Shown: positions 7,290 to 15,164, counted from the stretch's first letter. The stretch is DNA of 64,000 bases from Marinobacter salinus (GCF_001854125.1 NZ_CP017715.1:3348001-3412000); one strand, 5' to 3'. Numbers and translations: made by a program. Notes: generated by a model from the sequence alone, not told the origin.

Positions 7290-9119
7290 GAGGCTGTAGA
7301 AAAACCCCGAAATCTCCACCCCGGTTTGGTAGGATCAGGCAAACGGACAAGGAGTTGTTGGCATGCCCCGCTTCAAGCATTACAACTACGACCAGGACGC
7401 CATGGTCGTGATCAACTACCAGGAACAGCTTCAACCCGGCACCTTTGAATACGCGGTGCACTACCTGATCGAACATAAGCTAGACCTGTCAGTTTTCCAT
7501 CCCAAATACCGCAACGAAGACACTGGCCGTTTGGCCTACGATCCGGCCATCCTGCTGAAGATCATTCTGTTTGCCTATTCCAAGGGCATCACCTCCAGCC
7601 GTGAGATGCAGTGGTGCTGCGAGACCAACATCATCTTCAAAGCCTTGTCCTGCGATACGGTTCCCCACTTCACCACCCTGGCGAAGTTCGTCAGCAGCCA
7701 TGCCGAGGAAATCGAAGAGCTGTTCGAACAGGTACTGCTGGTGTGCCACGAACAGGGATTGCTGGGCAACGAACTCTTCGCTATCGACGGCTGCAAGATG
7801 TCCTCCAACGCCGCCAAAGAATGGTCGGGCACCTTTAAGGAACTGGGCGAAAAGCGAGAGAAACTGCGACGACTGATCCGCCACCACTTGAAGGAGCATT
7901 ACGAACGGGACGAGGCGGAGACCGAAGCCGAACTGGATCGGGATATCCGTCGGGCAAACACCATCCTCTCGCTGGATGAAGCCATGAACAAAGTGGACCG
8001 CTTCCTAAAGACGAACCGCCCAAGGATGGGCCGTGGGAAGCGGAGCAAGGAAGTGAAGAGCAACCTGACTGACAACGAAAGTGCCAAGATGACCACCAGC
8101 AAAGGCACGATCCAGGGCTATAACGGCGTAGCCACGGTGGATAAGAAACACCAGATCGTCATCGACGCCCAGGCCTTCGGCGAAGGCCAGGAACACCACA
8201 CCCTGCAACCGGTACTGGAAACCGTCGAATCCCGATTCCGGAAACTGGGCATCGCTGACAGTATTTACCAGCAAGGCACGGTCGTCACCGCCGACACCGG
8301 CTTCGCTAACGAAGCCAACATGAAGTACCTGCACGAACGACAGATCAACGGCTACGTGCCAGACAATCGGTTCCGCAGCCGGGATCCGAAGTTCCAGAAC
8401 CAGAAAGACAAATACGGCAAGCGTCATCAGAATCTGCCGGATACAGGCTGGAAGCAGACCATCCCGGCCAGTGAGTTCCAGTTCGATCCGGTAACCATGA
8501 CGTGCATCTGCCCGGCAGGTAATTCCATCAGCTACCAAGCCACACGCGAAGCCGAGAATGGCAAAATGCGGGTGCATTTCGAAGGGCGTTTGCTGCAATG
8601 CCGGCACTGCCCGAAGAAGCATCAGTGTATGCAGAACCCCGCGTCCGCCAACCATCGCAAAGGCTCCGGAAGACAGGTCTCGTTTACCATCGAAAACAAG
8701 CGCCTGCCAAACTACACCGACTGGATGAAACACCGGGTGGACAGTCCGCAGGGCAAGGAAATATACAGTCACCGGATGTCGGTGGTAGAGCCGGTATTTG
8801 GCAACATTGGTACCACGAAGCGACTGAACCGTTTCAGCTTGCGAGGCAAGAAGAAGGTGCAGGGCCAGTGGCAGCTGTACTGCCTGGTGCACAATATTGA
8901 GAAGTTAGCGAATTACGGGCGGTTAGCGGCGTAATGCCGAGGGTGGAAGGCCAGAAATGTGGCCGCTGAATGCTAGTAATACCGGCACTAAGACCGTCAA
9001 CGGGCCGAAACTGATGGCTGAACATCGCAATGGCAATAATCGGCTAGCTGATGGCTGCGACAAAAATTTTAGGAACCAGGCGCTGGGAGCGACTCGCAAT
9101 CGGGTTTTTCTACAGCCTC
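7290..9119 (+). mobile_element. IS1182-family insertion sequence
   Basis: A complete-looking 1830-base element. The left end starts GAGGCTGTAGAAAAACCCCG and the right end is its near-perfect inverted copy (9100-9119). The trinucleotide GTT flanks both ends (7287-7289 and 9120-9122), consistent with a 3-base target duplication. It carries one transposase gene. The insertion point is the G/TT crossover triplet of an attC site. Confidence 0.88.
7363..8934 (+). CDS. IS1182-family transposase
   Basis: A 523-residue DDE-type transposase with the N-terminal region common to this family (YDPAILLKIILFAY, then SREMQWCCETNIIFKALS), the conserved IDGCKMSSNA block around 140-150, and TADTGFANEANMKYL near 305, a likely catalytic aspartate region. 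A cysteine-rich segment (CRHCPKKHQC) precedes the C-terminal block RMSVVEPVFGNI, whose glutamate is the probable third catalytic residue. It appears intact, with no frameshift. A ribosome site AAGGAG is 9 bases before the ATG. Confidence 0.92.
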   Translation: MPRFKHYNYDQDAMVVINYQEQLQPGTFEYAVHYLIEHKLDLSVFHPKYRNEDTGRLAYDPAILLKIILFAYSKGITSSREMQWCCETNIIFKALSCDTVPHFTTLAKFVSSHAEEIEELFEQVLLVCHEQGLLGNELFAIDGCKMSSNAAKEWSGTFKELGEKREKLRRLIRHHLKEHYERDEAETEAELDRDIRRANTILSLDEAMNKVDRFLKTNRPRMGRGKRSKEVKSNLTDNESAKMTTSKGTIQGYNGVATVDKKHQIVIDAQAFGEGQEHHTLQPVLETVESRFRKLGIADSIYQQGTVVTADTGFANEANMKYLHERQINGYVPDNRFRSRDPKFQNQKDKYGKRHQNLPDTGWKQTIPASEFQFDPVTMTCICPAGNSISYQATREAENGKMRVHFEGRLLQCRHCPKKHQCMQNPASANHRKGSGRQVSFTIENKRLPNYTDWMKHRVDSPQGKEIYSHRMSVVEPVFGNIGTTKRLNRFSLRGKKKVQGQWQLYCLVHNIEKLANYGRLAA

Positions 9120-9140
9120 GTTATACGTAAAGGAGTACAA

Positions 9141-10502
9141 ATGAATATCGTTACCCCACCGATTCTCGTCGGAGAAGATGAGGCATTCGAGCAAGATGTT
9201 CTTGGCCGAAGTAATTTTGGTCAATCTCTATTAAATTTAGTTTCTCAGTCAAGCGATGAGCTTGTTATCTCTCTGGATGGAAAGTGGGGTGAAGGAAAGA
9301 CTACGTTTGTAAAAATGTGGCAAGGCATGCTTAACCAAGCGGAGATTCCTAGCATCTATATTGATGCATTTGCTAATGATTATATAGACGATGCATTTAT
9401 TGCTGTTGCTAGTGCAATTACAACATATATTGAAGAGAATTCTGTAAACCCGGATGCTGAAAAGTCAAAGGAATTTAGTGAAAAGGCAAAGCACGTTGGG
9501 GTTCAATTGTTATCCTGGACTGCTAAAGTCGGAATTAAAGCAGCCACATTAGGTGCAATAAAGGATAGTGACATAGAAGAATTGAGAGATATTCAATCTG
9601 ATGTTGCTAAAGGGTTGTCTACAGTCGTAGGAGACTTTGTCGGTGAAAGGCTAGCATCGCACAAGCAAGATGTAGAGCTGCTTCAATCATTTAAAAGCTT
9701 ACTATCGGAGATGCCAAGCCTTCTTAGTCCAGAAGGCGATAAGCCTCTCGTAATAATTATCGATGAACTGGATCGATGTAAACCCACTTACGCCGTAGAG
9801 CTAATCGAAAAAGTTAAGCATCTATTTTCTGTAAAGAATGTGGTATTTGTGCTAGTCATGCATAAAAAGCAGCTTGAAGAAGCCGTTAAGTGTGTTTATG
9901 GAGCAAACATAGATGCGCACACCTATCTTCAAAAATTCATTAACATAGAAACTACGATCCCCAAGAAAATTGGAGACCGTCACGATAGCGACATCAAACA
10001 GTACAATAAAAGACTTTTCGCTTTACATGAAATAGAAACGTGGGGAGATGGCCGCAACCTAGTGGATTCTTTGGACGTGCTCGCAATACACTTTAATTTA
10101 TCGTTGCGCCAACTTGAGCGGGTCTACACAAATCTGGCTGTTTTTTACGCATCTTCATCAGAGAATCAGCTTAGGCTTGTTCCAGTAATTTCTTTTCTGG
10201 CCGTTATAAAAGTAGTTGATCCATCCGTGTATGAAGCTCTTTTACATCAAAAAATAACCTACGAAGAGCTTTGCCAAAAGACTGGGCTATCTGAGCATGA
10301 TCAAGAAGATCGAAATCTGAGAAGGCTGCAGTTTTTAACACTGTGGCTTAAGTTCTCGCTTATAACGGATGAGCAGTTTGAACAGCTGGATGAAAATGAC
10401 CGAATAAGAGCCTTCGGCCAATCATTGTGGCAGTACAGTGTAGAACGAGAACGACTAATGCCTATATTTATCCAAAAATTAAGCATGTTTACTGTTTCAT
10501 AG
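9141..10502 (+). CDS. KAP-type P-loop NTPase, cassette 2
   Basis: A 453-residue P-loop NTPase resembling KAP-family proteins. Walker A is GKWGEGKTT (about 48-56) and Walker B is LVIIIDELDR (about 204-213), with the downstream KFINIE segment typical of the family. A weakly hydrophobic stretch at about 115-145 sits where other KAP proteins carry membrane helices; no clear transmembrane pair is visible. The ATG follows AAGGAG. It is the only gene of cassette 2, which starts at 9121 directly after the IS. KAP NTPases occur in phage-exclusion and membrane-associated systems; a defence role is inferred from family and context. Confidence 0.85.
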   Translation: MNIVTPPILVGEDEAFEQDVLGRSNFGQSLLNLVSQSSDELVISLDGKWGEGKTTFVKMWQGMLNQAEIPSIYIDAFANDYIDDAFIAVASAITTYIEENSVNPDAEKSKEFSEKAKHVGVQLLSWTAKVGIKAATLGAIKDSDIEELRDIQSDVAKGLSTVVGDFVGERLASHKQDVELLQSFKSLLSEMPSLLSPEGDKPLVIIIDELDRCKPTYAVELIEKVKHLFSVKNVVFVLVMHKKQLEEAVKCVYGANIDAHTYLQKFINIETTIPKKIGDRHDSDIKQYNKRLFALHEIETWGDGRNLVDSLDVLAIHFNLSLRQLERVYTNLAVFYASSSENQLRLVPVISFLAVIKVVDPSVYEALLHQKITYEELCQKTGLSEHDQEDRNLRRLQFLTLWLKFSLITDEQFEQLDENDRIRAFGQSLWQYSVERERLMPIFIQKLSMFTVS

Positions 10503-10513
10503 AAACGTATAAC

Positions 10514-11315
10514 ACATATGAGCCTTCTCCCGATCAATAGGTAATAGTCATTTTTTTGGCCGCGCCAGCGGCCAATTTAAATCCATGAACCAGAGCACCT
10601 ATCTTCGCGAGTCTCGCAGGGCTGTCAGGTACTCACAGCAAACACATATAGGGGCTCTCTTACGTGGCTTTTGGCCACTGCCTGATCAGTCGTTCCCTCG
10701 GTGGATCAGGGGCACCAGACATTCATCGGTTAACCGGTCACTGGCACTATTCAAGCGACGGGCTGCATGGCTCCAGTTAGGGTCAGGCTCAGCACCGGTG
10801 CAAGTACACTGGTTCATGGTATTAAAGGCACGCCCACGGGGTGGCTAATCAAGGCGGCTGGTTTCAACTTCGGTGATAGAAAACCGGTTTGGTATCGGGT
10901 ACCAGTCAGCGGACTTCCCGTTTTCATTCATCTTCCTGTTTGATCCAGTTAGACGTCATGCTCACCCCGTGGCGTGACTAACCCTTCAGGAAACGTTGTT
11001 CATCGAACACCCTCTGATGCTTGAGCATGAAGTAGGCGGCCCGGCCCAGCTTGTGGGCCAGTGCAGACAAGGCCTTGGCCTTGTTCATGCGTTTCTGGAG
11101 TTTCTTTAGATAGCGTTGGGCTTTGATTTCTTTGTGAAGTCGTACCTCGCCGGATTGATCGATGATGCAGACCTACAGGCTGCGTGCGTGGAGGTCGACT
11201 CCACAGTAGTGACGGTGAGTGCTATTGTAGAAATTCATGAGTCTTCTCCCTTGTAAAGCTTGGTCGCCTTCCAGCTTAGCGGTCCGCCGCTAGGCTGGGG
11301 AGAAGGCTCAATCAG
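10514..11315 (-). mobile_element. IS1111-type (IS110 family) element, internally deleted
   Basis: Exact 12-base subterminal inverted repeats GAGCCTTCTCCC (10520-10531) and its complement (11298-11309) bound the element, a layout typical of the IS1111 group, which includes attC-targeting members. Exact outer ends are uncertain by a few bases. It reads right to left, with a transposase remnant next to its left end. The 446 bases at 10532-10977, downstream of the transposase, hold no convincing gene. In IS1111 elements this end encodes the guide (seeker/bridge) RNA. At about 800 bases it is far shorter than the 1.4-1.5 kb of intact relatives. Confidence 0.75.
10978..11238 (-). pseudogene. IS110-family transposase remnant
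   Basis: The reading begins MNFYNSTHRHYCGVDLHARS, the N-terminal start of the catalytic DEDD domain of IS110 transposases. An in-frame TAG follows at codon 22, and after about 40 residues the reading joins a C-terminal segment (HKLGRAAYFMLKHQRVFD) characteristic of the far end of the same family. The roughly 250 residues between are gone. Both the stop codon and the internal deletion make it non-functional, so the element cannot move by itself. Confidence 0.85.
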
Positions 11316-11397
11316 TATCAAGGTGCTACACGCGGACAAATTATTCGCTACGCTCCTAATTTACCGGTGAGCAAAACGTTAAATGTTAGAGGGAGCT

Positions 11398-11715
11398 ATG
11401 TCAGAGATAGCCAAAACCCCTGAGCCACCATATTACGCTGTCATTTTCAGCAGTCACCGCACCGAAGGGGACAATGGTTACGGGGAAATGGCTGATCGCA
11501 TGGTGGAGTTGGCAGCTTCCCAGCCCGGATTTCTGGGAATGGAATCCGTGCGGGAAGGATTAGGTATCACGGTGTCTTACTGGGAGAGCCTGGAGTCCAT
11601 CGCCAGCTGGAAGAAGAATGCCGAGCATTGCGAAGCCCAGCGGCTCGGCCATCAAAAATGGTACTCAGAGTTTCGAGTGCGGGTGGCAAAGGTGGAGCGC
11701 GAGTATGGCATTTAA
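11398..11715 (+). CDS. ABM-domain (antibiotic biosynthesis monooxygenase-like) protein, cassette 3
   Basis: A 105-residue single-domain protein with the dimeric alpha/beta-barrel pattern of ABM proteins: YYAVIFSS at the start, GFLGMES with VSYWESLESIASWKKN in the middle and WYSEFRVRVAKVERE at the end. The ATG at 11398 is preferred over one 15 bases upstream because GAGGGAGCT precedes it. It is the only gene of cassette 3, which begins at 11379. The stop codon lies inside the attC core ATTTAAC. Members of this family are common integron cassette cargo. Substrate is unknown. Confidence 0.8.
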   Translation: MSEIAKTPEPPYYAVIFSSHRTEGDNGYGEMADRMVELAASQPGFLGMESVREGLGITVSYWESLESIASWKKNAEHCEAQRLGHQKWYSEFRVRVAKVEREYGI

Positions 11716-11791
11716 CCAGTCATTCAAGTTTGTTCCCGGCCTGGCGGCCGTCCACCGGACGCCCCTGACGGGCCGCCGCTTAGCTTCGCGT
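11710..11791 (+). other. attC site of cassette 3, interrupted by an intron
   Basis: ATTTAAC at 11710-11716 is the exact complement of GTTAAAT, which starts cassette 3. A strong hairpin follows, with GGCGGCC at about 11743 and GGCCGCC at about 11770. The expected right-hand GTTRRRY core is absent because a group II intron fragment starts at about 11792. Confidence 0.7.
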
Positions 11792-11982
11792 GTGTGCCGG
11801 GCATGGCACAGAACTAGGGAGGTGAAAGTCCTCCTGCCAGGTGTTCGCAGAGCCGAAGGCTAGGAGAAGGGCAAGGGCGTCATCGCGAGGTGGGGTCCGG
11901 AGGAAGCCCAATCCAAAGCGGCGGGGCGACGAACAGGAACCCGATACGAGGTGTGGTACATCCGGGGCGAGCGGGCACGCGC
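11792..11982 (+). mobile_element. 5' fragment of a group IIC-attC intron
   Basis: The segment starts GTGTGCCGGGCATGGC and continues with GGGAGGTGAAAGTCCTCC and further paired elements, as in domain I of bacterial class C group II introns, a group known to insert at attC sites. About 190 bases remain. No reverse-transcriptase/maturase gene and no domain V-VI end were found before the next recognisable element, so it cannot splice or move. Open frames through it are not genes. Confidence 0.7.
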
Positions 11983-12021
11983 AAAAACCGGGACAGACTT
12001 ATTTTGTGCATACTGGTTTTT
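11983..12021. repeat. REP-like palindrome, left copy flanking rho-like gene
   Basis: AAAAACC and GGTTTTT enclose a 25-base interior that starts with the motif GGGACAGACTTATTT. The 20 bases from 11985 recur with one mismatch, in the same orientation, at 13126-13145 on the other side of the rho-like gene. The bases from 12022 to 12135 contain no gene, only an AT-rich approach to the rho-like start. Confidence 0.6.
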
Positions 12022-12135
12022 GCCGTGGGCTGGCTTTGTCGAACATGGTCTTCAGCAATCTGTTAGGGCTTCTGGTTTTTGGCGTTATCAGCCCATTTCG
12101 AAAAATATCTATTAAAAAAGAGCTATCAAACAACC

Positions 12136-13113
12136 ATGACGAGAAAGACATTAGGTTTAACCGGAAGACGAAAAAAAGACCCTAAACCGGTGGCTACGGA
12201 AGCCGAAGCTATGGTTGAGGTTGAAGGTGAGGCTGATCCACAAAAACGTTTTTTAAACGGTGTGGTTATCAATCCAACGCCGGGGATTCGCTTGGAGTTA
12301 GGTTCAGAAAAACTCACGGTGCGTGCGATGGATTTGATCACGCCGATTGGAATGGGGCAGCGAGGTTTGATAGTTGCACCGCCGGGGTCCGGAAAATCGA
12401 CGATTTTAAAAGATATTTGCCAGGCGGTGGGAAAGGCGTATCCCGACATTAAACTTTACGCGTTATTGATAGATGAGCGACCCGAGGAGGTCACTGATTT
12501 CAAGCGTAGCGTCCCGGCTGAGGTACACGCTTCTTCTTCGGATGAAAGCTATGCTCATCACGTTCGCGTTGCCAATGAGCTTCTTGATATTGCCCGCCAA
12601 CAGGCTGGCGCGGGTCACAACGTCATGATTGTGATTGATTCTCTCACGAGGCTTTCGCGTGTGCATAATGCGGAGCGAAAGAGCAGCGGTCGTACTATGT
12701 CTGGCGGGATTGATGCTCGAGCGATGGAGATCCCGCGGAGGTTGTTTGGCGCTGCACGAAACCTTGAGAATGGCGGCTCGCTTACCATTTTGGCAACCGT
12801 TTTGGTTGATACCGGCAGCCGTATGGACCAGGTTATATTTGAGGAATTTAAGGGCACGGGGAACATGGAGCTGGTTTTATCAAGAGACGTTGCGAATCAG
12901 CGAATCTTCCCCGCGCTGGACATTTCGAAAAGCAGTACACGCCGTGAAGAGCTGCTGTTAGATCCAAAAGATTTAGACAAAATAAGAGCATTGCGCCGGG
13001 CGCTTGGCGGTCTCAAACCGCTAGAGGGCACAAAAAAGCTGGTTGAGCTGCTTGAGAAGTACCCCACAAATGCCGAGCTTCTGAAAAACATCCCCGGCAC
13101 GCCCATCAGTTGA
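12136..13113 (+). CDS. Rho-like helicase/ATPase without N-terminal RNA-binding domain
   Basis: A 325-residue protein covering the RecA-like motor of transcription terminator Rho. P-loop APPGSGKST is at about 81-89; DERPEEVT, with the catalytic glutamate, is near 113; the secondary-site loops resemble SSGRTMSGGID; GAARN.E.GGSLTI is present; the arginine finger is in SSTRREELL at about 269. Rho is normally about 420 residues, with an N-terminal helical domain and a cold-shock-like RNA-binding domain. Here only a charged stretch of about 40 residues precedes the motor. A TTG 57 bases upstream is in frame but the ATG is preferred. Codon use is AT-richer than neighbours. It is clearly not the housekeeping rho. 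Confidence 0.88.
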   Translation: MTRKTLGLTGRRKKDPKPVATEAEAMVEVEGEADPQKRFLNGVVINPTPGIRLELGSEKLTVRAMDLITPIGMGQRGLIVAPPGSGKSTILKDICQAVGKAYPDIKLYALLIDERPEEVTDFKRSVPAEVHASSSDESYAHHVRVANELLDIARQQAGAGHNVMIVIDSLTRLSRVHNAERKSSGRTMSGGIDARAMEIPRRLFGAARNLENGGSLTILATVLVDTGSRMDQVIFEEFKGTGNMELVLSRDVANQRIFPALDISKSSTRREELLLDPKDLDKIRALRRALGGLKPLEGTKKLVELLEKYPTNAELLKNIPGTPIS

Positions 13114-13177
13114 ATCCGAAAACAGAAACCGGGACAGATTTATTTATGGCCTGAAATAGTTCTGTCCCGGTTTTCGG
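13114..13177 (+). repeat. REP-like palindrome/hairpin after rho-like gene
   Basis: AAACCGGGACAG (13126-13137) pairs perfectly with CTGTCCCGGTTT (13162-13173); outer CCGAAAAC and GTTTTCGG extend the stem around a small bulge. It starts next to the rho-like stop and could end transcription. Its first arm and the following TTATTT repeat the motif at 11985. Confidence 0.65.
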
Positions 13178-13180
13178 GTG

Positions 13181-13315
13181 ATGAAAGCGGTGGTGACCAC
13201 TGGTAACGGCGGGTACGAACGGCTCGACTACCGCGATGTCCCCATCCCTTTCCCGGGGCCTCGGGGCCGATATGCGTCGTCTGACGCGATTGCCGGGGCT
13301 CGGCATGAGTGGTGA
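13181..13315 (+). pseudogene. Stump of zinc-type alcohol dehydrogenase-like gene
   Basis: The reading MKAVVTTGNGGYERLDYRD with VPIP is the N-terminal start of medium-chain dehydrogenase/quinone oxidoreductase proteins. Homology stops after about 27 residues (PFPGP) and the frame ends at 44 codons. Only the first strands of the family's roughly 330 residues survive. It marks the chromosomal edge of the accessory island. Confidence 0.65.
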
Positions 13316-13322
13316 CGAGAGG

Positions 13323-15098
13323 CTAACAGCGTTCTGTGGAAGCTGCCCGGTTGCTCTCGGGCTCGTCTGATGTGAGGCCGGAGGAAACCTGATTGCGACC
13401 CCGAATCTTGGCCTGGTAGAGCTCTTCATCGGCCGCTGCAATCGCCTCGTCCAAGGTGACGCTCTTCGAGTGGCGGCTGGCTACACCAACACTGATGGTG
13501 CATCGAATGACTTTGCCTTGATCACTAACGGCCAGTTGCTCAATGTTGTTGCGGAAACGTTCGGCTACGATAACAGCTTCCGCCGGGTCGGTTTCTGGCA
13601 GCAACAGGATGAACTCCTCACCACCCCAGCGCGCGAGGAGATCGCCGTGGCGACGGGAGCGATCCAGCTCATCGGCAATTTTCTTCAATATCCTGTCGCC
13701 TACGGCATGGCCATGTCGGTCGTTGATACTCTTGAAATGGTCGATATCAATCATCGCCACACCGATGTTCCGGTGGTTGCGTGCGACCAGGCTCCAGAGT
13801 GATTCGGCGACAGGCAGAAAACCGCGCCGGTTGTTCAGGCCGGTCAGCAGATCAATCTGGGCGGTTCGTTCGGCTTCCACCCGGGCATCCACATTTTTAC
13901 GAACGAGATCGGCCAGGGCCAGCATCAACAGCATGGCATCCACCACCATGCCGAGGTCCACAGCGTAATAGCCAACCTGGGTATAGGTAACGGTACCGGT
14001 TACCGTCAAAGCCGTGATCGTGGCACCCACTGCGGAAGCCAGGGTGCCCAGCATGAAATAGCGCGCGGACTTGTTGCCCCTCGTCCAGCTCGACACTCCC
14101 ATGTAAAGCATCAGCACACTGAATACCGGTACCACCAGGAATGCCAGGCGCAGTGCCAGGCCCTGCTCGTTGAGCATGAAACAGATCCCAAAGAGGGCAA
14201 AATAGGTTATGCACAGGGTTTGGGTGGCTCTGTGAAGCCATGGCCGGTGGCGTCGGGTGTTTAGAAAGTTCGTCGCAAATGCCAGGCCGGAGCTGGTGAA
14301 ACACAGCATCAGTAGAGGGGGCGCCCACTGCTGCCAAACGACCGCCTCGGGCCAGAGCAGGGTCATTGCGATCCCATTGTAGGACGCAGTCATGGCCACA
14401 AAACTGCCCGTATAGAGCGAGTAGTAGAGATAACGCCGCTGCCTGAGGCTGACGAACAACATCAGGGTATAGGCCGACAGCGCGAACATTATGCCGTAGA
14501 CGAAACTGTAGAATGCCGTTTGTGACTGCTCGCGGCTATGGCTGGTGGCAATGCTGGAAAAATAGAACGGCACTTTCAAAGGGTCCGCTGTTTCAACTCG
14601 CAGCAACAGACGTGTCTCGCCGGGTGGAAACGGGTAATCGGCACTGGGCAGGCGTTTGGCCAGGGAGCGTTCATTCAGCGCGATACGATCGCCGGCAACA
14701 AAGTGTTGTAGTAGTCCGTCTTCAGCCACCAGGAAAAAATCGACCTGTTCCAGCCAGCCGGTTCCGACAGACACACGCCGCACGATACGGCTGTCGGTCG
14801 GATTGATAACGTTGGCTATCAGCCAAACCGTACCGGAGTTGATGCCATTGGCTAATACACTGGTTTCAGGGCGTTGCAGGATATCGGGATTAGCGCGAAT
14901 CAGTGACTGAACATCCCCAACGGAGAGCGCTTGCTCTTGTTCAACCAGAAAAGCCATTCGGTCGACGATGGAATCCTGACGGTCCGTTTGGGCGTCGATA
15001 ACCGGAACGAAACCAGCGTTGGGAGCGGATTCAGCCAGAGCATGCGTCGTCAGACTTAGAATGGTCAGGAGGAAAATGAAGAGGCCATGCGGTCGCAC
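13323..15098 (-). CDS. 7TMR-DISM diguanylate cyclase
   Basis: A 591-residue inner-membrane signalling protein. A signal peptide (about 1-22) is followed by a periplasmic DISM sensor domain (about 50-185), about seven transmembrane helices (about 195-395) and a cytoplasmic GGDEF domain (about 415-575). The active-site motif is GGEEF; an inhibitory RxxD site (RHGD) sits five residues upstream, so product inhibition is expected. It should make cyclic di-GMP in response to a periplasmic ligand, probably a carbohydrate or similar small molecule. It reads towards the island and appears single. Confidence 0.93.
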   Translation of the reverse strand: MRPHGLFIFLLTILSLTTHALAESAPNAGFVPVIDAQTDRQDSIVDRMAFLVEQEQALSVGDVQSLIRANPDILQRPETSVLANGINSGTVWLIANVINPTDSRIVRRVSVGTGWLEQVDFFLVAEDGLLQHFVAGDRIALNERSLAKRLPSADYPFPPGETRLLLRVETADPLKVPFYFSSIATSHSREQSQTAFYSFVYGIMFALSAYTLMLFVSLRQRRYLYYSLYTGSFVAMTASYNGIAMTLLWPEAVVWQQWAPPLLMLCFTSSGLAFATNFLNTRRHRPWLHRATQTLCITYFALFGICFMLNEQGLALRLAFLVVPVFSVLMLYMGVSSWTRGNKSARYFMLGTLASAVGATITALTVTGTVTYTQVGYYAVDLGMVVDAMLLMLALADLVRKNVDARVEAERTAQIDLLTGLNNRRGFLPVAESLWSLVARNHRNIGVAMIDIDHFKSINDRHGHAVGDRILKKIADELDRSRRHGDLLARWGGEEFILLLPETDPAEAVIVAERFRNNIEQLAVSDQGKVIRCTISVGVASRHSKSVTLDEAIAAADEELYQAKIRGRNQVSSGLTSDEPESNRAASTERC

Positions 15099-15164
15099 GA
15101 TGCAATCTACCGAGTAACGTCGAATTGTCTAGAATATAGGCAAATCCACAGCATGTCATATTCG

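Larger units (their letters stand above)
10507..11384 (+). other. attC site of cassette 2, split by an IS1111-type element
   Basis: GTATAAC at 10507-10513 is the exact complement of GTTATAC at the start of cassette 2 (9120-9126). The other end is GTTAAAT at 11378-11384, a good GTTRRRY core. Between them about 800 bases of an IS110/IS1111-type element interrupt the site. Removing them leaves an attC of roughly 80 bases. The KAP gene's stop is 4 bases before the site. Confidence 0.75.

Noticed and set aside
8005..8892. Long reading on the opposite strand of the IS1182 transposase gene
   Set aside because: It mirrors the transposase frame in GC-biased DNA and has no start signal or recognisable domain.
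10585..10848. An 87-codon reading inside the IS1111-type remnant
   Set aside because: It lies in the non-coding end of the element, lacks a ribosome site and resembles no protein.
12050..12095. Possible fourth attC end (GTTAGGGC, GCGTTATCAG) before the rho-like gene
   Set aside because: No complementary core (CCCTAAC or TGATAAC) follows the rho-like gene, so the gene cannot be shown to be a cassette.
12079..12135. TTG-started N-terminal extension of the rho-like protein
   Set aside because: TTG with no ribosome site; the 19 added residues do not look Rho-like. The ATG at 12136 is preferred.
11618..12185. Open frames across the attC3 hairpin and intron fragment
   Set aside because: They are incidental to structured RNA/attC sequence and run through element boundaries.
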